NCBI GenBank assembly: GCA_015680685.1
Contig: MNCI01027490.1
Coordinates: 6,479-70,478, forward strand
Source: Gnetum montanum
Lineage: Eukaryota > Streptophyta > Gnetopsida > Gnetales > Gnetaceae
Direction: 5' to 3'
DNA: 64,000 nucleotides
Below are positions 47,165-58,560 of this stretch, piece by piece. The translations under genes and the position numbers were made by a program. Position 1 is the first letter of the stretch. The number at the start of each line of letters is the position of its first letter. The notes beneath the pieces were generated by a model, which saw only the letters and a list, made by a program, of their open reading frames with translations, searched no databases and was not told the origin of the DNA.

Positions 47165-47930
47165 ACATGTTTTTGGTTTACACGTTTTTCTTTTACACAT
47201 TTTTGTTTTACACATTTTTTTTACACGTTTTTTTTTTACATAATTTTGTCTTACACATTTTTGTTTTAAAAATTTCTTTAAATTTTCTTGTTTTTGTTTT
47301 ACAACATCGTTACCCTTTTCCATTTTTTGTGTGTGTTTGTGTGTGTGTTTCCCATCCTGTAAGTTTGTCACCCAATAAGTGTTCTTCACGATGGTATGAA
47401 CTATTCTTCATTGATTGCTAATATTCGGTTTTTACCTTAAAGTTATGATGTTGATACTAAGGTATGTTCTTTTGATATGGTAGGCAATGAGTCCACTTCA
47501 TCCATCCATCCTCAAAGTCTATGGTCTCTCTTGGCTTGGAAATGTATAGTCCCCTTTCTAATAAGAACTTTAATGAATCAGTGACTGGGTACTTCTCAAA
47601 CTAAGGAAGGACTCAAGGATTGAAAAGGGAGTGACTTCAAGGGAACTTGATGCATTTGTGTTGGCCATTCTCTTGGGTGTTTGGATTTTTTCTTCTTGAG
47701 TTTTCTTACCATTTTGATGTAATAAAATTATCGGAAGTAGAGTCAATAAAAATAAGAAGTCTTTGCATGGTGTGTTTCTCAAGCATAAAAATACAAAAAA
47801 AAAAAAGAAATAAAAAAATAAAGAAAGTGAGAATTCAAAGCACACCCCTTAGACAAAATAATCTCTTGGGCTACAAGCACTGGTTATGTAACCAAAAGTG
47901 TTCCCTCTAACTAAGGCCCCTTCTAACTAA
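47165..47930 (+). other. 3' non-coding region of element E, continued (with right TSD ACATG)
   Basis: Begins with ACATG (47165-47169), the second copy of the element F duplication. It then follows the same text as 44310-45000 of element F up to TCTAACTAAGG, where it jumps into the middle of the LTR. Confidence 0.88.
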
Positions 47931-48236
47931 GTGGGAATGGATGCTAACGCTAGGTAATTTAGACTTAGTTCATTAGTTAGAGTTAGTAATTAGTTTCTCA
48001 ACCCTTCACCTTGTTAGCATAGGAGACATAAAACATAAAAACTATAAAAATTATATACCTTGGACTTACTTAACCATACACCGTGACAAGTATAAGTAAG
48101 TCTGGGAAGACAACGAATTATTAACCCTAAGTGTTCCATGGGGCGTGTAGGCACTTAGTCTGTGGAGTTTGACTAGATCGCGTGTGCTACGCTCGTATTC
48201 ATATGGTTGAGTGTAGGGGTATCTCGCCACTCATCA
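47931..48236 (+). repeat. Truncated 3' LTR of element E
   Basis: Matches 35881-36188 and shares the GTTAGAGTTAGTAATTAG form peculiar to element E. It ends CCACTCATCA before AGTGT. The missing LTR start, with its promoter, and the polypurine tract were removed by a deletion that joins at CTAACTAAG microhomology. Confidence 0.88.
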
Positions 48237-48241
48237 AGTGT
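48237..48241. repeat. Right target-site duplication AGTGT of element E
   Basis: Second copy of 35336-35340. gag of element D resumes directly after it. Confidence 0.9.
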
Positions 48242-49264
48242 CCTAGGAAATAACTTTAATTTCTACTAAACATATTTGATATTTTGTAAGGCATAGGCAT
48301 TGTGAAAAGCTTGAAGATGTGTTTGTGGATCGGAGTTATATCCCCCCTCAAATTTAAAAATATTGTTCATATCAAGCCATCTAATTTGACTATCTTTCAC
48401 ATGATTGGTTGGAATTTTTATGGCCTCTACAATATTTAGCATGCTTCAAGTTACCAACAAAGGCTCATCATCATCATTGTTTCATTGACATTGATGATGC
48501 CCTCTACTACCCCTTCATTGATTTTGGGCCTGGTGATCATTATCATTCTCCCGCTATTCCCCTTCATCACAATTTTTCTTTCTACAACATTTGTTAGAAC
48601 TAGAAGAGGAAGAAGAAGAAGATGTAGATGAAGAGGGCAAAGAGGGAGGAGGAATTTCACCACCATGATTTTTTCCAACTCCTCTTTGGTTTTCATAGCC
48701 ACATTCATCAATTTTCTTATCCTCTTGATGCTTGTTCAAGCCCTTGCCTTGACTTCCATTTTTACCTAAACCTGGATTGTTGATAGTGAACTACAAATTC
48801 AGGGCTGTGCCCCCATCACCAATAACAAGGGGTGGAGAATCTTCATGTTGAGAACTCCTAGAGGGAGGATCCTCATTGTCATTTTGGTTTAGTAGGAACA
48901 AGGGATTGGTGAACCACTTCCCCTTCATAAACTCATGATGCTTCTCCTAATGTCGGTTTCTCCTATGTTGTGCTTTAGTGGGATGGTAGTCTCAGTAGTC
49001 ATAATCATGCACAATGTACTCCTCTTGAAGATCTTGGATGCCCAACCTAATAAGAGCTTGAAGTCGCATCCTAGGCATAGATTGATTAGAAGGCATTATA
49101 GTGTTTCCTTCCATATCATCCCATTGTAGTTGTTCATCTTGATGTAGGATGAAGGTGAACTTAGGCACATACTCATCTAGATGAGTATACACCACCTTGC
49201 ATTCTTGAGGGACTAGAAATTTAGTATCATCATGACTATGAGAAGAAGAAATTTTGTAATACAA
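48242..49264 (-). pseudogene. gag: gag of element D, N-terminal part
   Basis: Minus strand. ISSSHSHDDTKFLVP (the equivalent start ATG of E/F is lost here), VYTHLDEYVPKFTFILHQDE, LQALIRLGIQDLQEEYIV, then a charged/Ser-rich region (PSLPSSSTSSSS near 48610), and the gag core up to the break at the site of element E. It is continued at 35335 downward. Same domain order as in E and F. Confidence 0.8.
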
Positions 49265-49386
49265 ATAGGATATCAGTGTGCTTATGCAATTATATTATTT
49301 TTGAAAATGATTTTGACCGTAGGCTTCATCTAATGATGTTAATGATGTTCACTAAATCTTGATAGTGCATATTTCAAACAAAAAGA

Positions 49387-49406
49387 GTCCTTGATAATGG
49401 TGCCCA
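49387..49406 (-). promoter_or_regulatory. Primer-binding site of element D (tRNA-Asp type)
   Basis: On the minus strand TGGGCACCATTATCAAGGAC follows the LTR end. It is a worn tRNA-Asp-type site like those of A, E and F. Confidence 0.7.
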
Positions 49407-50341
49407 TGATGATTAGTTGAGTACCCCTATGCTTAACCATATAAATCACAAAGTGTTCATGCATGATCTAGTCAAATTTTATGGACTCTATGTATTCTAG
49501 TGCACTAGTCTTGTAGGAAGTGAACTTTGTCCTAAGAATCATTCATTGTCTTCCCAATTACACTTGTGATGCACAAAGGTATGGTTAAGTGTAATTGAGG
49601 CATATTATTTTTATTATTTTATGTTTTATGCTCTTGGTGCTTTAAAATGTAGAAATGAAGTAATTTAATAGCTAATTTAATTTAACTACTTAACTAGTCC
49701 TAATGTAAGTATCTAGTCCCACTTTCTGTACATGTTCTGAACCCATGTATCCTCTACTAGGGTTACCAAGTGCTATGCTAATAGCCAAACCAAGTAATAA
49801 CACTACTAGGATTACTAAGCAAGTATGTGTTTACACTTGAAGCAATTGTACTTATGTGCTTAATCTATTTATCGTAATTAATTAATTAATCAGCTAAAGT
49901 CTAATTTAGCTTAATTAATTACATAATTAATGAAAATAGTAAATGTAAAAATAAATCATTAATCTATTCCAAGTGATACAAGGTTTGATCAAAAAGCTCA
50001 GCTTTATTATCATTCACATTGGTGTGTTCAGGTATAGTAGTGCTTGAATAAAGATTTGTACACTTTTTGACTCCTACCATAGGCACTTAGAGAAATATTC
50101 TAACTCTTAAATGATAAAACTGCAAGAGCTCTACTAGAACTATGACAAGACATCCATAAACATGGCTAGTGAGCATGTATTTATAGAATTTATTATGGGG
50201 CTACATCAATGGGGCCCCATAGATATAGCAAACACTATGTTGATGTCACCCTGTCAATGTGGCAACACCATGTAGATGGGGATATGTTGATGAGGCCACA
50301 TCAATGGGGGCTCATTGATATGACACAATGACAATTCATCA
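49407..50341 (-). repeat. 5' LTR of element D
   Basis: On the minus strand starts TGATGAATTGTC and ends CTAATCATCA. The TATA box is TATAAATA at 50178-50185. Just upstream lie dyad words including the perfect palindrome ATGGGGCCCCAT (50209-50220). The downstream blocks align with the LTR of element A (GATAATAAAG, CACTTGGAATAGATTAAT). The matching 3' LTR is not in the window. Confidence 0.82.
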
Positions 50342-50998
50342 AAAGTATACAACATGCCTAATGTAAAATATCATGTGTTAATGATAATCAAATACCTAAT
50401 ACCTATTTACTAAAAAATCCAACAAAGGATTTAGTGAATATATGTTTAAATTAAATTGAAAATAATCACCAAATACACCTTATCAAGGTAACTACTAGAG
50501 ACATAGGTCAATCATAAAATTAAATCCAAAAATACATATCATAAGCATGGCATACCAAAGTATACAATACTAATATAAAGCATAGACTAGTCAAATAATG
50601 CATCAAGAGTTTAAGTCATAAGACAAATCAACTAAGAAGTAATGTCTAAAATTGGTATATGAATCCTTTTTTACTTTCCAAGTTGTTCCTTGTCCACCAT
50701 GTCTCTTCCACATAACTTAAACTAGAGGAATAACATTACTTATCAATCACCTTTTCATCCTATTCACAATCTTAATTGGTTGCTCCATATAACTGACATC
50801 AAGTTGAACATATACATCTTGTCATTCTATCATATGGCTAGGATCTGAAATGTATTTCCACAACATAACAACATGTGATACATTATGTGTTGGAATTTGA
50901 AGGATAAGTCCCTTGATGAAAGCTTTGGAATTATAATATAATTTAATGAAAATAATTAAAAACTCATTTACCATGAGTTGTGGTATTACAATGAGAGT
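50342..50998. other. Non-coding flank of element D
   Basis: AT-rich DNA. I see no gene or element structure. Confidence 0.5.
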
Positions 50999-51075
50999 CA
51001 TGGTCTTCAGACCATGAGCTGACCATAGGTCATGGTCTTCAAACCATGAGCTGACCATAGGTCATGGTCTTGAAA
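50999..51075. repeat. 32-bp tandem repeat with hairpin, 2.4 copies
   Basis: CATGGTCTTCAGACCATG (perfect 8-bp stem, 2-base loop) followed by AGCTGACCATAGGT, repeated at 50999, 51031 and 51063. Related CCATGAG/CTCATGG words continue irregularly to about 51570. Confidence 0.85.
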
Positions 51076-52804
51076 AATAGTGAACAATTAAAATCTAATA
51101 ATACCTTGAGTTGACCATGAGCACACCATGAGTCATGGTTTAATAAAATACTCAAAAAAATTAAAATTGAGGAAACCACAATTTGTGTGAAAATATCATA
51201 CTTTTTAGTCAATTTTGGAAGCCTATAAATCCCTTATTATTTAGATGTTAAAGGTGATCTTCAACTCATTGGAAAGCTTTTGAAAAGATCTATCTATTAA
51301 AAAATTTTAGATCAACTCAAGTTTTTTTGATTGATCAAATATAGCTTGAAAACATGTCACTTAAAACTATTTCATTTTGTTAAAACACTTCACCATGAGC
51401 CTTAAAAAAATCATGAGTTGTGGTTAACAACTATGAGTTATGGTTGAGTCATGTATAATGATTTTAATGATAATGAGTAACGGTGACCTCATGGTTTAAT
51501 ACTAAGGAGACCATGAGTTGACTACAAATTATGGTCCATTTTCTAAAGATACCATGAATCATAGTTAGGTCATGGTAAGATGAAAAACATATATTTTTAA
51601 GAATTTGGAGTTCACATTTAGAAAAAAATTTGATCCTTGATGTTGAATGAAGTATCTAAACAATCTTTGATGATGAATCAAATAAGTTGAGTTGAATTTG
51701 AGGTGTAATTAAATTTCACAATCTTGATGATTGTTAATCTTTGAATTGAATGCAACTATTCTACAATGAATTTAGTTGAAATGATTTGATGATTTTCTTA
51801 TGTTAATAAGTTGATGATGAGATGGATTGAGTAATTATTAATGAATATTTATGTGTTAAAATTATTAGAAATGATGATTTTTTGATGAAGAAATAATGAA
51901 TGGGTAATACAAATGTTAATGAGTTGAATGATGAAACTAGTGAAAATTGATAAACTACTAGAGAAAATTTCATAACCTAAATAATATTATTACTAAATAA
52001 TCATGTACAACTTATTATGTCCATATATTTATAGTCATTGAATGGGGTCATAATAGTATATGATGTAACAAATCATTTTTTATGAGAAATGAACTAGAAA
52101 GGAAATTGACATAAGTGATTGGGGTCATTATTTAATTACATTCATCTATCAATATTTTTAAAAAAGGAAAATAAATAGAAATTATTAGCTTGTCCTATAT
52201 ATCATGAAAAATCAAACACAAAAATAAATTATTTTTATCCTTATGTTACACTAATTCTATGTTGTATTCACTTCAGCTTTAACTTTGTTTCTTATCTTCA
52301 TGCTTCCTCTTGATTTTCCTACACTTCTATATGTAAATATTAATCTAAATAACCCTAAACTTTAGATTTTTGAATTTATTTATTTGTTTTATTTAAAATA
52401 CATAACATCACAAGAATTAAATGAAGTGTGAATGTTCAAAGTGCATTTTAGAATTAACAATCTCTTTTTTAGGATCCATTTTTGACTTATTATAACTAGT
52501 TTTATAGTTTAATCAATTTTTAGTAATTTTTGAAACTTGAATAGTGTAACATCTTGATATTTTGAACCTAGGATCTTAAATTTATTATTTATTTTCTTAT
52601 GCTTGATCCTGACACATAAGGGTATATTTAATATATTATGCTAATAATATATTTTACCTTACTAGTAATTTATATTAGTGCATTTGACTATCTCTCTTAT
52701 GCTTATGCATATGATTTTGCATTTTGAGGTTCGAATCATTTGATCCTTGTTTACATGCATTGGCATTTTATAAATCATAATATATTTTCTAATAATCTTA
52801 TTTA
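51076..52804. other. Non-coding AT-rich stretch
   Basis: Scattered CATGAGTTGTGGTT-like words up to 51570, then AT-rich DNA without recognisable genes. TGTAACATCTTGATATT-like text near 52555 could be an LTR start, but I could not find its partner. Confidence 0.4.
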
Positions 52805-52880
52805 TAATAATGAGGTATTAGCCTAGTGGTAAGACTCTTTATTTGAAAGATCCAAGTCATAGGTTCAGTTCTAGTGGAAA
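52805..52880 (+). repeat. tRNA-derived SINE-like head
   Basis: An A-box-like TTAGCCTAGTGGTAAGACTC and a B-box-like AGGTTCAGTTCTAG lie about 35 bases apart, as in the RNA polymerase III promoters of plant SINEs. A clover-leaf is not evident, so it is not called a tRNA gene. The body probably extends to about 53000. No clear tail or target duplication was found. Confidence 0.5.
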
Positions 52881-54520
52881 ATGCTAACTTATAAAGTTCT
52901 AACTGGACTATATATCTTAGAGTGTACATATATTATAATTATTTTGGACTTCCAAGACTCCCCTTATAAGCTTATTTATAAACCTTCGGGACTCTTGATA
53001 AGCTTACATGTTTTATTATGTCACAATATTATGTTTCTTAAGGTTTTAACCTTGGACTTTACTCTTATTATATGTTTGGAAATAATATTTTTTTAATATT
53101 TTTTCTTAATTATCATTTCTTAGTATTTACTAATATTTGGTACCTCTTGTGAAGGATGTGTTGGAAGGATGGTGATGGTCCCTTGCTAGTATTTTTTATA
53201 TTTTATTTAAATTATATTTTTATGTTATTAGGTTTTGAAATAATATAAGAATATGATTATAAAACATGTTAATAAATATTTGAGGCTTATTCCAATTATC
53301 CTTTCATTTTATCTTAGAATCCATTTTTTTATATGAGACTCATTATAGTACTTTCTTAGAGACTTTAATCTATTGGTTAACCATTGAACCCTTGTGTGGA
53401 TACATGTTATCTTATTCTAAGAAAATAACTATTAATTCTTTATGTCTGGAATTACCCACACCCTACCTTTTATGCTTATAAAAACTTAGAAACATTGGAT
53501 CTCTTCCATCAATGGTACTTTGCACTCTCTTTGATCCTCTTACTTGTAGCTATGCTTAGCAAATATCTTGATTATTTTTAGATTTGAACCTTTTCTTGCT
53601 TGGTAAAACTTGAGTTTTAGGTGATCTTTTAAGATAGAGGAAATCTTCTTGATCTTATTAATTTTGATATGTAGCTTTTGTCGTATGCTTGTTTTTAGAT
53701 TCTTAATAGTAAAATTTAAATCTTGGTTTTTAATGTTTCAGTTTTAAGTCAATTTTCCCATCATTCTAACATTGTTTTTTTTTTTTTTGAGTAACCTTAT
53801 AAACTTATATGGATGGGTACAGATGCAAAGGTAGTACACATATTTTTATAAAATTGCAAAACTAGTGGAAGAATTGCAACACATTTAGGCTACAACAAAA
53901 ATTGTTTGTAAACATAATCGAAATATTTTTCTTTTCAATACATTAATAAAACATTGGTTATAATTAATAATTATTGATAATTTGATTTGAAATTTTCACT
54001 AATTAACAATTGTGCAATGGAGAAAAGGGTTGTTGATATAGTGGTAAGTTCCAACATGGTTGAAAATCTATGCATCAAAAGAATCTGATTAGTGGTAACC
54101 AATAATCAAGGACTCATGATTCTAAACATGTTTGGGTATGTGTGCCTTAGGAAAAAGTGGGGATGGGTTCATAGTAGGGGACGTAATAGAGAAAATTTAA
54201 ATATATTAATTTTTTTAAAAAATTACAATTCATGTATATCATAAAATAACATTGTAGAATATAGAATAAGTACAATGTAAATTCAAAATATTGTTAATGC
54301 TTAAAATTGCATAGAAGATTGCAATATCACCATTAAATTGAAGTAATAAAATTTGCAAAGGTATGGAGGGCATCAAATCCATTTTCTTACTCAAGAGCCA
54401 TAATCTAGCCAAACATATGATTTCTGCAACAACAAAAATCATAGCAATAAAATGAAACCCTTTTTTTACTCAATACAATCTTTCCAAGAATGAAATTAGA
54501 ACTCAAGCCTCAATGAAATT
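52881..54520. other. Non-coding AT-rich stretch
   Basis: Contains a promoter-like CTTATAAAAACTTAG near 53478 within possibly LTR-derived sequence, a T14 tract near 53775 and a second weak A-box-like word (TTGATATAGTGGTAAG, about 54035). Nothing coding is recognised. Confidence 0.4.
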
Positions 54521-54608
54521 TATAACAAATCATGTCTACTAATACTTTTGTTTAATAAGGACCTTATAACAAATCACATCTACTAATACTTTTGTTCAAT
54601 GAGGATCT
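54521..54608. repeat. 44-bp tandem duplication
   Basis: Two adjacent 44-bp units starting TATAACAAATCATGTCTACT and TATAACAAATCACATCTACT, with five differences by eye. Confidence 0.9.
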
Positions 54609-55724
54609 TTGAGTAGAGCCATAGTGCCATGTTTAAGATGACCACATTATAAGAAGAAACAACTTAATGAAACTAGAAGTAACCCAGTAACTCACTCACC
54701 TACAATAAAAAACCTTTCAAACATGGGGAATCAGAACTAGCCATGATGAACAACGGAGAAAGTAAAAATAGAGCATCATGAGATTTAAAGAAAAAAGTGG
54801 AACAAGCATCCATTTATCATCATGTTCATGATTCATGATCCATGATGATGATCCTATTTTCTTTTCTCTTTTTTCAACAAAGAGATGAGAAAAAGACAAA
54901 AAACCAATAGTGAATAATAAACACACATGAATGTGTGAGTCATGGCATAACCTTTGATGCTCTCAAATGCCAATCCATGAAAATGCAATGTTTTCCTTGC
55001 ACGTCCTATCCCTTCTCCATATCATCCAAGCTTGGCCCTTTGGCCTTTAGTTACCAAAGTAGCCCTTTCATGATTTCTGTGTGTTTATTTATTCATTCTT
55101 ACTCCCTTGTTTTCTATCATCTATATGTCATGTTGATGCCATGAATCTTGATTTCTTACTTGTCATTTAGCAATGAAATGAAGTTTTTGGTAAGATTTAG
55201 AAGGAGGACAAAGGTAAGATTTTTGTGCACAATGCATACACTAAGAATAAGGTAGGAACCAATTTAACACAAATGGTTAAATCAAGGAAAAGTAAGTAAC
55301 AATGGTAAGGAATAATACAAGGCAAGACAAGGTGAACATTTCAATGCAAAAATTGAGATAAAATTTCATTGAAAATTAGAAAATGTGTCCCATTGCAAAT
55401 TTAATGCACTTTTGTACACAATCCCAAATCCAATGCACTTTTGTACATGCTTCCAAATCCAATGCCAACAGTTCCTCAAAATTTATCCAAATCATGAATC
55501 TCTAGTGCATAGCTGAAAATAAAGAACTCTCATTCAACCCAATTATTACATATTGTAGCATGAATTCTTTTAGATGGTGATGACTAACTAGTTTTTCAGA
55601 GTCTATGTGACTTTTGTGAAATTTGCAAAAAAAAATTAACCAAGAAAACCTAGTACTCACCAATGATAATGAATGCCTATGTAATGCTGAGTAGTAAAAG
55701 GACCAGATGGTGGAATACATTCAT
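54609..55724. other. Non-coding stretch with a 29-bp duplication
   Basis: No gene is recognised. 55403-55460 holds two 29-bp copies of AATGCACTTTTGTACA-type text. Confidence 0.45.
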
Positions 55725-55950
55725 CAATAGCAAGGATAGCTTGGTAAAATAAACTTGGATCTTAGGAAATTGGCTATAGAGAACAAAAATTTCTTGATGG
55801 AAAAGGTTCAAACACTTCACTAGAAAACTACTATTGAGATTGCCACTTGGAAGAATGAAGATCTGAAGTATGAGAGAGTGAAAAATTACTACAGGAACCA
55901 AGTTAGAATGCTTAAGAATGTTGATGAGAAAGAAATCATGTTGGCCAATG
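55725..55950 (+). pseudogene. Second copy of the coiled-coil ORF, truncated by element G
   Basis: Reads FLMEKVQTLH, IEIATWKNEDLKYERVKNYY and LKNVDEKEIMLA. It aligns with FMEEVXILCQKMIIEIAS and LKFERVKNQY at 14370-14560. Differences are mostly conservative (K/R, E/D, L/M). It breaks off at the LTR of the chromovirus. The function and the parent element are unknown. Confidence 0.6.
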
Positions 55951-56457
55951 TGACATCCTATTCTCAGATGTCGTAAAAATATGATCGCTTAATTTATCAC
56001 ATACATTGTTTTCTTAGATAATATACTAAAAACATTATAAATATTTAATAAATGAATTAACTAATAAATAAATAATTGGTATTGAAGAATGAAAAGAGAA
56101 AAATAGAAAAATTTTATTAATAGAAGAGTATATTGTAACATCCTCTATGTTATATTCCTATGCCACTTAAGCCTTAGAGGCAATCTGACATTGCCACCAT
56201 GGTTAGGCTATCTTGCCAAAGGGGTGATCAATCTCTTTTTATCCTGCGTCACCTAGCTCCTATCACTTGGCTATCTTGGCTCTTCAACTCCATGCCTGAC
56301 ATTACCTCTAACCCTGACCTTAAATGGCATAGGTTAAACCCTTTCCTTAGGGATACATGAATAATTGTAACTTCTCATGATGAGGTGCCCCTTCATTTGA
56401 AGGTTAATTAAATTGTTTGCAATTTTTTCCACCCTTAACAAGGGATGAGATGTTATA
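55949..56457 (-). repeat. 3' LTR of element G
   Basis: On the minus strand it begins TATAACATCTCATCCC (from TGTAACATC...) right after a purine tract and ends GGATGTCACA at 55949. The boundaries come from these ends, since no second LTR is available. Confidence 0.6.
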
Positions 56458-56458
56458 A

Positions 56459-56473
56459 TCTACCCCCCTTAAT
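56459..56473 (-). promoter_or_regulatory. Polypurine tract of element G
   Basis: GATTAAGGGGGGTAGA on the minus strand, directly before the LTR. Confidence 0.65.
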
Positions 56474-56679
56474 CATCTAGATCATCCTCAAGTGCTTCCT
56501 CTATATCTAGTTGCTTAGCTATTGTTGCTTCATCATTATGCTCCTTAGCTTTAGTTCCTTTATTTTCCTCATTATCACCTATACAAATAGAAGATCAAAA
56601 ATTATAAAACATAATTTATTACATCCATAATAAATATAGTTTATTATTCAACATCATGATGATAAAAAATTGGGGGTAA

Positions 56680-57916
56680 TTATTTAAAAGAAACTTCCTA
56701 TTTTTCCAAGTCTGTTGACGAGAATTTGACCATTGGATAAGTACTTCACTGATAGTTTTTTTTTGTAATTTTTTGGTTTGTTGGATCTTAACAGCAATGG
56801 CTATAACTTCAAAGCTAGCATTTGATCTTAATCACAAAGTATTCTAATCCAACACATATGGTACATCATTTTTATGAAATTTCTTTAGCAAGCTCACATG
56901 GAAAACTAGAAGAATTTTTAAGGTTGCTAGAAGATTCAACTAATGTGTTACTTCACCAATTCTTTCAAAGATTTCAAATGGTTCACAAAATCTAGGTACC
57001 AATTTAGTATATTTTCCAATTTTAAGAGCACTTCTCGTAGGTTTTACCCTCAGTAGTACTTGATCTCCTACTTGGAATTCTTTTTTTTAAGTTGATCTTG
57101 ATCTGCATATCCTTTATATTTATCTTGGGCAACTTGTAAATATTATTTAACTCTTGTGACAATGTTTTACATTATTTTTATTTCTTCTTCCTTTCATTCC
57201 ATTCTTAAGGTTGGATCTACCCAAGCTAGTGGTGTATGATAATTATGTCAATATACTACTTTGAATGGTGATCGATGTATAGAACCTTGATAATTATTAT
57301 TATAGGAAAATTCTACTAGGTGCAAATAATTCTTCCACATTTTTGATCTACTTCCAACATAGGTTCATAGGATATCTTCTAATATTCTATTCACATGTTC
57401 AGTTTTCCCATTAGTCTCAAGGTGGTAAGCTGTGCTAAATTTCAACTAGGCTCTAAGCTCTCTGAAGAAATTTTTCCAAAATTTGGATATGAACTTAGGA
57501 TCTCTGTTTGAGGTGATATATTTTGGACAACCATGTAATTGAAATACTTCACATACAAATTTTTGGGCTACTTCTTCTACTATGTTTATAGATTTCAAAG
57601 CTATAATATGTGCCATATTTGATAGATGATCAACCACTATGAAAATTAAGTCATCTTTATTTTTGGTTATTGGCAATCCCACCATGAAATCCATGGTGAC
57701 ATCTTTCCATTTCCAGTTTGGGACTTCCTTAGGTTGCAATAACCCACTGGGTTTCCTTTGTTCAGCTTTTATTCTTTGGCACATTGGACAATTTTTAATG
57801 TATGAGGACACATCATTCTTCATTCTAGACCAAGAATAATATTTTTGTATCATCAAATAGGCCTTAATATAACCTATGTGTCCTATGTATGGTACTTCAT
57901 GTGCTTCACACAACAA
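56680..57916 (-). pseudogene. Integrase with chromodomain-like C-terminus of element G
   Basis: Zinc domain and core are open at 57916-57446: HEVPYIGHIGYIKAYLMIQK, SYIKNCPMCQRIKAEQRKPS, WKWKDVTMDFMVGLP, FIVVDHLSNMAHI, GCPKYITSNRDPKF. It continues past stops with STAYHLETNGKTEHVNRILE. The end near 56700-56760 reads SEVLIQWSNSRQQTWKN, similar to the chromodomain motif VLVQW......ATWE that tethers such elements to modified histones. Stops make it inactive. Confidence 0.82.
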
Positions 57917-57934
57917 CCTTAGTCAAAAATTTTC

Positions 57935-58560
57935 CTATGGTATGTACACTCTTTGTCCTTTCATGAATAAATCATTAGAGGTAAGTTGATATTGAGGCTC
58001 ATAGGAAATATTGGTTAAAATTTTTTTAAAATAAGGATCTTCTTTTATTTGTTCCTTGATTTCTTCTTCTATAGGGATCATTACCACACATATCATTAAG
58101 TTCCAAATTCGACTAAGGGCATCAGGTATCACATTTTTCTTACTAGGAATATATTTGATTTTAAAATCATATTCAACTAATAATTATACCCATTACCTTT
58201 GATGAGTATTCGAAATAGGCTATCTCTACAAATATTCTAAGCTTTTATTATCTATTTTTAGTACAAACCTTTTTCCACAAAAAATAAGGTCTCCAAACAT
58301 TCAAAGCTTGAAAAATTACTAACAATTCTAAATCATGGGTTGAGTAACTTACCTTAGCTCCTTATAATTTATGAGATTCATAACATGCTGCTTTATCTTC
58401 TTGTGAAAGAACTGCTTTGATTCATATTTCATAGGCATCCATTGATACTTCAAATGGTAATTCTTCATCTAGAATTCTCAAAATAAGTGTTGTTGTAAGT
58501 AGCATTTGTAATCTAAGAAAATATTCCCTACATTTTTTATCAAATTTAAATACATGTTTC
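57935..58560 (-). pseudogene. RNase H and connector of element G
   Basis: Reads LPFEVSMDAYEI, AVLSQEDKAACYESHKL, VSYSTHDLELLVIFQALNVW, then the connector MIPDALSRIWNLM with EEIKEQIKEDPYFKKIL. This matches the usual RNase H to integrase transition in Ty3 elements (DALSR). Frame-shifted and interrupted. Confidence 0.72.

Larger units (their letters stand above)
35341..48236 (+). mobile_element. Non-autonomous gag-protease LTR element E, interrupted by element F
   Basis: 5' LTR 35341-36188, primer site, gag-protease gene 36329-39661, then non-coding DNA that stops at 39735. It resumes at 47165 after element F and ends in a 5'-truncated 3' LTR (about 47931-48236). It is flanked by AGTGT duplications and has no RT or integrase. 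By my eye count the two LTRs differ at about 19 of 306 aligned positions, mostly transitions. The host is gag of element D. Confidence 0.88.

Noticed and set aside
47162-47389. Lys-rich minus-strand ORF and its hydrophobic + strand counterpart
   Set aside because: Both are readings of T-rich TTTACACATTTTT repeats in the non-coding tail of element E.
52805-52880. A functional tRNA gene
   Set aside because: Only A- and B-box-like words are present. I could not form an acceptor stem or anticodon arm.
54000-54180. A second SINE
   Set aside because: Only an A-box-like word is convincing; the B-box candidate is too worn.
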